A DNA stretch of 9,955 nt, taken from B8-G4 sp033720735 (GTDB lineage Bacteria; Bacteroidota; Bacteroidia; Chitinophagales; Saprospiraceae). The notes below the pieces were generated by a model that saw nothing but the letters and a program-made list of their open reading frames with translations, did no database searches and had not been told where the DNA came from. Each line of letters opens with the position of its first letter. Positions within the stretch are counted from its first letter, which is position 1. The position numbers and the translations under genes are program-made. The stretch covers positions 1-9,955 of the forward strand of contig JAWWBX010000153.1 of the NCBI GenBank assembly GCA_033720735.1, given 5' to 3'. Below, one piece after another: positions 6,859 through 9,955 of the stretch.

Positions 6859-7977
6859 TCAGGAGTGTTGCGCCACGGGTACTGCGGCTGCCTGCTGCAC
6901 GCGATCCACAGCGTAGATCTCCAGACTGCTGTGCTTCCCTTTCAGGACCTCGCTGCCAATCAGATTGAACTGCAACACTGCACCTGGTTCAAGCCGGACC
7001 AAAAGGTCTTTGGAAACGAGCAATTGCTCATTGTACACGTTGCACTGGTCATGGATGCGCGAAGTTGTGTTCACCGTATCGCCGTGAAAGGCAATATCGC
7101 GCTTGAGCAGGCCGACCTCCGCCACCGTCACCCGGCCCAGGTGAGCGCCCGCCTTGAAAAAAGGCATCAGCCCGTAACGCCGCTCGTAGTATTTGCGCCG
7201 TTGCTCGAGCCGGTCCATAAAACCGAAATACATCATCACGCAGTTGTTGTCCATGAGACCGTCGTGGAGATCCCAGTACAGGACCACTTCATCGCCCACG
7301 TACTGATAAATGCGTGCCTTGAACCGGTTGAGCTGGGTGTTGAGATCGAAGTAGCAGTCCTGCAACAGGTAACTGTAGTGCACGTGCCCCAGCCGCTCGG
7401 CAATCGTCACCGATGACTTGAGATCAATGAACATGAAGATGCGATCAGCCTCCTTCGGCTTGTGGTACTTGCCCAGCAGCATTTCCTGAAAGATCCCCCT
7501 GCCAAACTTCTGCTTCACTTGCTGATACATGCTCAGGAGCGTATCCACAAACAGGAAGTACACGATGAAGATGAACGCTGACTTGCTGATTGCCACCCGC
7601 GGTTGCCGTGTGTCCAGCATGCTGTCCGGATCGATGACCCCCAGTTGGACGCCGCTCATGATCAGCAGGATCAGGACCACTACCACGATCACCAGGTTGA
7701 GGGAGGTCTTGAGAGTGAGGATCTTCCAGTAAGCCCAGCGCTGGATCCTGGGACGGTCGAGCAGCAGATCGAGGGACCCGTACAGAATGCCGGTGGCCAG
7801 GGAAGCGACAACAAGTTGGACGATCAGGTCACGTGGAGTCCAAACCTGGGCAAACTCCGCCTCAGGCAGGTCCTGTATCCCGTACATCCGCAGGAATCCG
7901 AAAAATGTATATGCCAGGGTCCAGGCGATGATGACCCGGCCAATGTGCGCCAGTTTTTGGGCCGTCGTGTATCGCAT
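6859..7977 (-). CDS. Membrane-bound class III adenylate/guanylate cyclase (372 aa)
   Basis: Four predicted membrane helices lie at about 11-30, 51-72, 88-112 and 131-150, followed by a cytoplasmic class III cyclase domain at about 178-358. Both metal-binding aspartates are present, Asp185 in FIDLKSS and Asp229 in YVGDE. The transition-state Asn303 and Arg307 are in the GDTVNTTSRI motif, and Asp294 sits at an adenine-specifying position. The other purine-specifying position, normally Lys, appears to be Gln225 (YQYVGDE), so ATP preference is likely but not certain. With both metal and transition-state residues kept, a homodimer should have two active sites making cAMP (or another cyclic nucleotide) from the NTP. 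The membrane part has no recognised sensor domain. An 8-bp perfect inverted repeat lies 5-33 bp upstream of the start codon. The TPR lipoprotein gene follows after 40 bp. Confidence 0.9.
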   Translation of the reverse strand: MRYTTAQKLAHIGRVIIAWTLAYTFFGFLRMYGIQDLPEAEFAQVWTPRDLIVQLVVASLATGILYGSLDLLLDRPRIQRWAYWKILTLKTSLNLVIVVVVLILLIMSGVQLGVIDPDSMLDTRQPRVAISKSAFIFIVYFLFVDTLLSMYQQVKQKFGRGIFQEMLLGKYHKPKEADRIFMFIDLKSSVTIAERLGHVHYSYLLQDCYFDLNTQLNRFKARIYQYVGDEVVLYWDLHDGLMDNNCVMMYFGFMDRLEQRRKYYERRYGLMPFFKAGAHLGRVTVAEVGLLKRDIAFHGDTVNTTSRIHDQCNVYNEQLLVSKDLLVRLEPGAVLQFNLIGSEVLKGKHSSLEIYAVDRVQQAAAVPVAQHS

Positions 7978-7981
7978 GTGT

Positions 7982-8010
7982 CAGCGTTCGATGTTGCAGT
8001 GAGAACGCTG
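7982..8010. promoter_or_regulatory. Perfect 8-bp inverted repeat before the cyclase gene
   Basis: CAGCGTTC at 7982-7989 and GAACGCTG at 8003-8010 match perfectly across a 13-bp spacer, within the 54-bp gap between the FMN reductase-like gene and the cyclase ATG. On the minus strand it is not followed by a T-run, so an intrinsic terminator is unlikely. It could be an operator or a leader hairpin that occludes the cyclase start. Confidence 0.4.
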
Positions 8011-8018
8011 TAAAGGTA
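8011..8018 (-). promoter_or_regulatory. Possible -7 element of a cyclase promoter
   Basis: TACCTTTA on the minus strand matches TAnnTTTG except at the last base and directly abuts the 7982-8010 inverted repeat, which would then span the transcription start. No TTG is seen at the -33 spacing. Confidence 0.25.
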
Positions 8019-8031
8019 CGATGAGCCGGCC

Positions 8032-8604
8032 TTAGCTCCGCGACTTTTTCTTGTGTGTGACGATCGCCTCAGTGAGCCAGAGCAGTTCACGGACGAAGTT
8101 GTCGAAGGCACCATGCAACCATTCTTCCTGAAGCACACCATCTTCTGAGATGGTATTGCGGATATCAGGGATCAGGAGCTTGTAAGGCATCGGGTATCCT
8201 CCCAGCGTAAGGATGTACTTCTGGATGTCATGCGATGCATTGATGCCGCCGCGCTTGCCGCCCGAGACCATCGCTACCCCGAAAGGCTTGCGGTGATATT
8301 CCTTGTAGAAGTAGTCCATTGTGTTTTTGAGGGCACCCGACATGCTGCCGTTGTACTCCGGCGACGCGATCACAATGGCATCAGCCGACTCCAGGATGGC
8401 GCCACATTCTGCCAGACCGTCCGGTGGATTGGGATGTCGGCTCAGGCGCTCTGCCATCACCGGGAAATCATACTCCTTGACATCGATGACCGAAACCTTG
8501 TCCACCTTGTTATGCGCATTGAACCGTTCTTCCAGCGCCAGCGCAGCTTTCGGTGTATGTCTGCCCATGCGTGCCGATCCGGAAATAATGACGATATGGT
8601 ACAT
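8032..8604 (-). CDS. NADPH-dependent FMN reductase family flavoprotein (190 aa)
   Basis: The protein has a flavodoxin-like fold of normal family length. A first beta strand leads into the FMN-phosphate loop GSARMGRHT (about 9-17), and the signature SPEYNGSMSGALKNTMDYF lies at about 81-99, where flavin-ring contacts are made. The GGKRGG loop (about 115-120) is also typical. Family members are dimeric, cytoplasmic enzymes that use NAD(P)H to reduce FMN, quinones, azo compounds or chromate; the substrate cannot be told from sequence. The frame could be extended to a TTG at 8622, but the ATG at 8604 starts exactly at the first strand (MYHIVIISGSAR) and is preferred. The C-terminus ends in a basic tail (KKKSRS). 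The cyclase gene follows after 54 bp; the upstream repeat-rich gap separates it from lpxD. Confidence 0.92.
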   Translation of the reverse strand: MYHIVIISGSARMGRHTPKAALALEERFNAHNKVDKVSVIDVKEYDFPVMAERLSRHPNPPDGLAECGAILESADAIVIASPEYNGSMSGALKNTMDYFYKEYHRKPFGVAMVSGGKRGGINASHDIQKYILTLGGYPMPYKLLIPDIRNTISEDGVLQEEWLHGAFDNFVRELLWLTEAIVTHKKKSRS

Positions 8605-8673
8605 GTGATCTTTGCTTTGCAATAGTGAATGCAGCCGGGTGGTGGAATGTTTAGAGATGCCAGCCTAGAGAGG

Positions 8674-8701
8674 TTAGATATTAGACATTAGATGTTAGAC
8701 G
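8674..8701. repeat. Four tandem copies of the 7-mer TTAGAYR
   Basis: The units TTAGATA, TTAGACA, TTAGATG and TTAGACG follow one another without gaps. Only the last two positions vary, and both changes are transitions. The tract is intergenic and lies upstream of the FMN reductase-like gene. Confidence 0.8.
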
Positions 8702-8706
8702 CTGGG

Positions 8707-8723
8707 ACTCTGGGCACCAGAGT
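8707..8723. repeat. Hairpin ACTCTGG-GCA-CCAGAGT
   Basis: Seven-base perfect arms around a 3-base loop, six bases after the TTAGAYR tract. There is no adjacent T-run on either strand, so it is recorded as a structured intergenic repeat rather than a terminator. Confidence 0.45.
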
Positions 8724-8743
8724 ACACACATGAACCCTGGCGC

Positions 8744-8794
8744 CTGCCTGCATCGCCTTCGCGTAGCTTCGGCGGAGCGATGCCGGCAAGGCAG
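8744..8794. repeat. REP-like imperfect hairpin downstream of lpxD
   Basis: CTGCCT (8744-8749) pairs with AGGCAG (8789-8794). Immediately inside, GCATCGC (8750-8756) pairs with GCGATGC (8777-8783), with a 5-base bulge on one side. The 20-base GC-rich interior contains CTTCG twice. It may end or stabilise the lpxD transcript, and resembles dispersed extragenic palindromes. Confidence 0.45.
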
Positions 8795-8828
8795 TGACTC
8801 GCTGACACTACTCCATCAGGGCAGGTAC

Positions 8829-8852
8829 ATGAACACATGAACACCTGAACAC
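8829..8852. repeat. Three tandem copies of the 8-mer (A/C)TGAACAC, next to the lpxD stop codon
   Basis: The units ATGAACAC, ATGAACAC and CTGAACAC are contiguous. A degenerate fourth (GTAGAAC) begins at 8853 and runs into the lpxD stop codon. A partial copy, CATGAAC, also occurs at 8730-8736. Confidence 0.75.
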
Positions 8853-8858
8853 GTAGAA

Positions 8859-9788
8859 CTATGTGAGTTTGCGCACCAGGTCCGGGAGTTGTTTGAGGGC
8901 GGCGATCTCACGCCACTTGGCGCGGGCTTCCAGAGCGGGTGCACCGAAGTATCGCTTGTTGCCTTCCAGGTCCTCACCTACGCCGGACTTGGGGTGGATG
9001 ACCACGTCGTCCCCGATCCGGAGACTAGGGGCGATGCCGACCTGTCCGTAGATGGTGCAGCGGTCTCCCACGATGGTCTTGCCGGAAATACCGACCTGCC
9101 CGGCGATGATGCAGTCCTCACCAATCTCGACGCCATGCGCGATGTGCACCAGGCAGTCGATCTTGGTGCCGCGGCCGATCACCGTATCTCCCGAAACACC
9201 CCGGTTGATCGTGCAGTTGGCGCCGATGTAGACATCATCACCGATCACCACGCGTCCGCCCGAGGTCCACTTACGGTAGCGCTCGTCCTGTTTCTTGAAA
9301 TAGAAGGCATCTGAACCAATGACCGTACCTGACTGGATCTGAACGCGCCTCCCGATGGTCGTTTGCGTTCGGATCACCACGTTGGCTTCGATGATGGTAT
9401 CGGCACCGATCGTCACCTCCGGCCCGATCACCACACCTGGTTCGATCTGCGCGTCGGGATGAATGTCGGCATCCGGATCGATCGATGCAGTCAGCCTCGC
9501 CGCCGGGCTGTGCTGTGCGATCAAACTTTCGTACACCTCAAACGGGTTGTCGCAGACCAGGATGGCCTTGCCTGGCGGGCACTCGGCCGGTTTGTTGAGC
9601 ACAATGACGGTGGCGGCCGATTGCAACGACTTGTTGAAGTACTTCTCTACGTCGGAAAAGGTCAGATCGCCTGGTTGCACCTTGTGGATCTCATTGACCC
9701 CGGTGATCATCAGGCTGTCGTCCCCGATCAGTTGTGCGCCGACCTGGTCAGCCAGTTGGCGGACAGGAATGGGAGTTGGTAGTTTCAT
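8859..9788 (-). CDS. lpxD: LpxD, UDP-3-O-(3-hydroxyacyl)glucosamine N-acyltransferase (309 aa)
   Basis: This enzyme transfers a 3-hydroxyacyl chain from acyl carrier protein to the 2-amino group of UDP-3-O-acylglucosamine, the third step of lipid A synthesis in the cytoplasm. Residues 1-100 are the N-terminal UDP-sugar-binding domain (PVRQLADQVGAQLIGD...GDLTFSD). From about 103 to 285, hexapeptide repeats of the VxIGxx type form a left-handed beta-helix. The catalytic histidine is His218 in VHIAHGVEIG, matching His239 of the E. coli enzyme. The terminal RYFGAPA segment is also conserved. It is shorter than E. coli LpxD (341 aa), as is usual for one Bacteroidota form. The frame is open to an ATG at 9869, but the ATG at 9788 gives the family N-terminus (MKLPTPIPVRQLA). 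A consensus promoter ends 4 bp before this start. No other lpx gene is in the window. Confidence 0.93.
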   Translation of the reverse strand: MKLPTPIPVRQLADQVGAQLIGDDSLMITGVNEIHKVQPGDLTFSDVEKYFNKSLQSAATVIVLNKPAECPPGKAILVCDNPFEVYESLIAQHSPAARLTASIDPDADIHPDAQIEPGVVIGPEVTIGADTIIEANVVIRTQTTIGRRVQIQSGTVIGSDAFYFKKQDERYRKWTSGGRVVIGDDVYIGANCTINRGVSGDTVIGRGTKIDCLVHIAHGVEIGEDCIIAGQVGISGKTIVGDRCTIYGQVGIAPSLRIGDDVVIHPKSGVGEDLEGNKRYFGAPALEARAKWREIAALKQLPDLVRKLT

Positions 9789-9792
9789 GAGG

Positions 9793-9822
9793 CAAAGGTA
9801 GTTGGCAGTTGGAAATGGGCAA
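9793..9822 (-). promoter_or_regulatory. lpxD promoter, Bacteroidota type (TTG, 19 bp, TACCTTTG)
   Basis: On the minus strand TTG at 9820-9822 is followed after exactly 19 bp by TACCTTTG at 9793-9800, a full match to the Bacteroidota -33/-7 consensus (TTG and TAnnTTTG). Only four bases separate the -7 box from the lpxD ATG, so transcription would start at or next to the start codon and give a leaderless or nearly leaderless mRNA. Confidence 0.5.
9800..9812. repeat. Short direct repeat AGTTGGC-AGTTGG
   Basis: Two adjacent copies of a 7-base unit (the second lacking its last base) fill part of the spacer between the -33 and -7 boxes of the lpxD promoter. The 7-base period is the same as in the TTAGAYR tract on the other side of the gene. 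Confidence 0.4.
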
Positions 9823-9900
9823 GGGGCAGTCTCCACTCGCTCTGCGCCCTTTGCGTGAAAAGATGCCATACATTAAATCGAATATGAAGGAGCGGAGGCC

Positions 9901-9922
9901 GTCCCTTCAGGGACCGAGGGAC
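9901..9922. repeat. Small hairpin GTCCC-TTCA-GGGAC with extra GGGAC
   Basis: Five-base perfect arms around a TTCA loop, with a second GGGAC at 9918-9922 that could compete for pairing. It lies in the GC-rich stretch at the right edge; no gene is visible from 9789 to the end apart from the lpxD promoter. Confidence 0.35.
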
Positions 9923-9955
9923 GCGGGTGGGCGACGAGTCAAACCGAAGAACCGA

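Noticed and set aside
8605..8622. TTG start extending the FMN reductase-like protein by six residues
   Set aside because: The ATG at 8604 begins exactly at the first beta strand, as in the family.
8674..8852. CRISPR array
   Set aside because: The repeats are 7-8 bp, contiguous and without spacers, and no cas gene is present.
9789..9869. 27-residue extension of LpxD from the ATG at 9869
   Set aside because: The extension resembles no LpxD N-terminus, and a consensus promoter lies inside it.

Overview
The window reads as a chromosomal segment of a member of the Bacteroidota with moderately high GC content. The evidence is the gene set (DUF2461, exported DinB-family protein, FG-GAP/ASPIC secreted protein, XRE-S24 regulator, short LpxD), start codons preceded by A-rich sequence rather than Shine-Dalgarno sites, and one good match to the Bacteroidota promoter (TTG, 19 bp, TAnnTTTG). 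A finer taxonomic assignment cannot be supported from the sequence. All nine protein genes lie on the minus strand, so the reading order is from high to low coordinates. No tRNA, rRNA, CRISPR array, transposase, integrase or phage structural gene was found.

In transcription order: lpxD (lipid A biosynthesis) is followed by a 254-bp gap packed with short tandem repeats and hairpins. Next come an NADPH-dependent FMN reductase-like flavoprotein, a four-helix membrane protein with a class III nucleotide cyclase domain, a TPR lipoprotein, and a large secreted seven-repeat FG-GAP/ASPIC protein. A 119-bp gap follows, then a DUF2461 protein and an exported DinB-fold protein. A 176-bp gap dense in palindromes precedes a LexA-like XRE-S24 self-cleaving-type regulator. 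Last are two tandem, apparently paralogous, small exported proteins that look like outer-membrane beta-barrels; the second is cut by the window edge.

The genes do not form one recognisable pathway. The common thread is the cell envelope: LpxD feeds lipid A, and at least five products carry export signals. Two regulatory modules stand out: the membrane cyclase, with a perfect 8-bp inverted repeat just before its start codon, and the XRE-S24 regulator, with three palindromes and a phased direct repeat upstream. I see no clear undescribed multi-gene system. The most interesting non-coding signals are the regulator's operator-like region, the near-leaderless lpxD promoter, and the three different 7-8 bp tandem repeat tracts on either side of lpxD.
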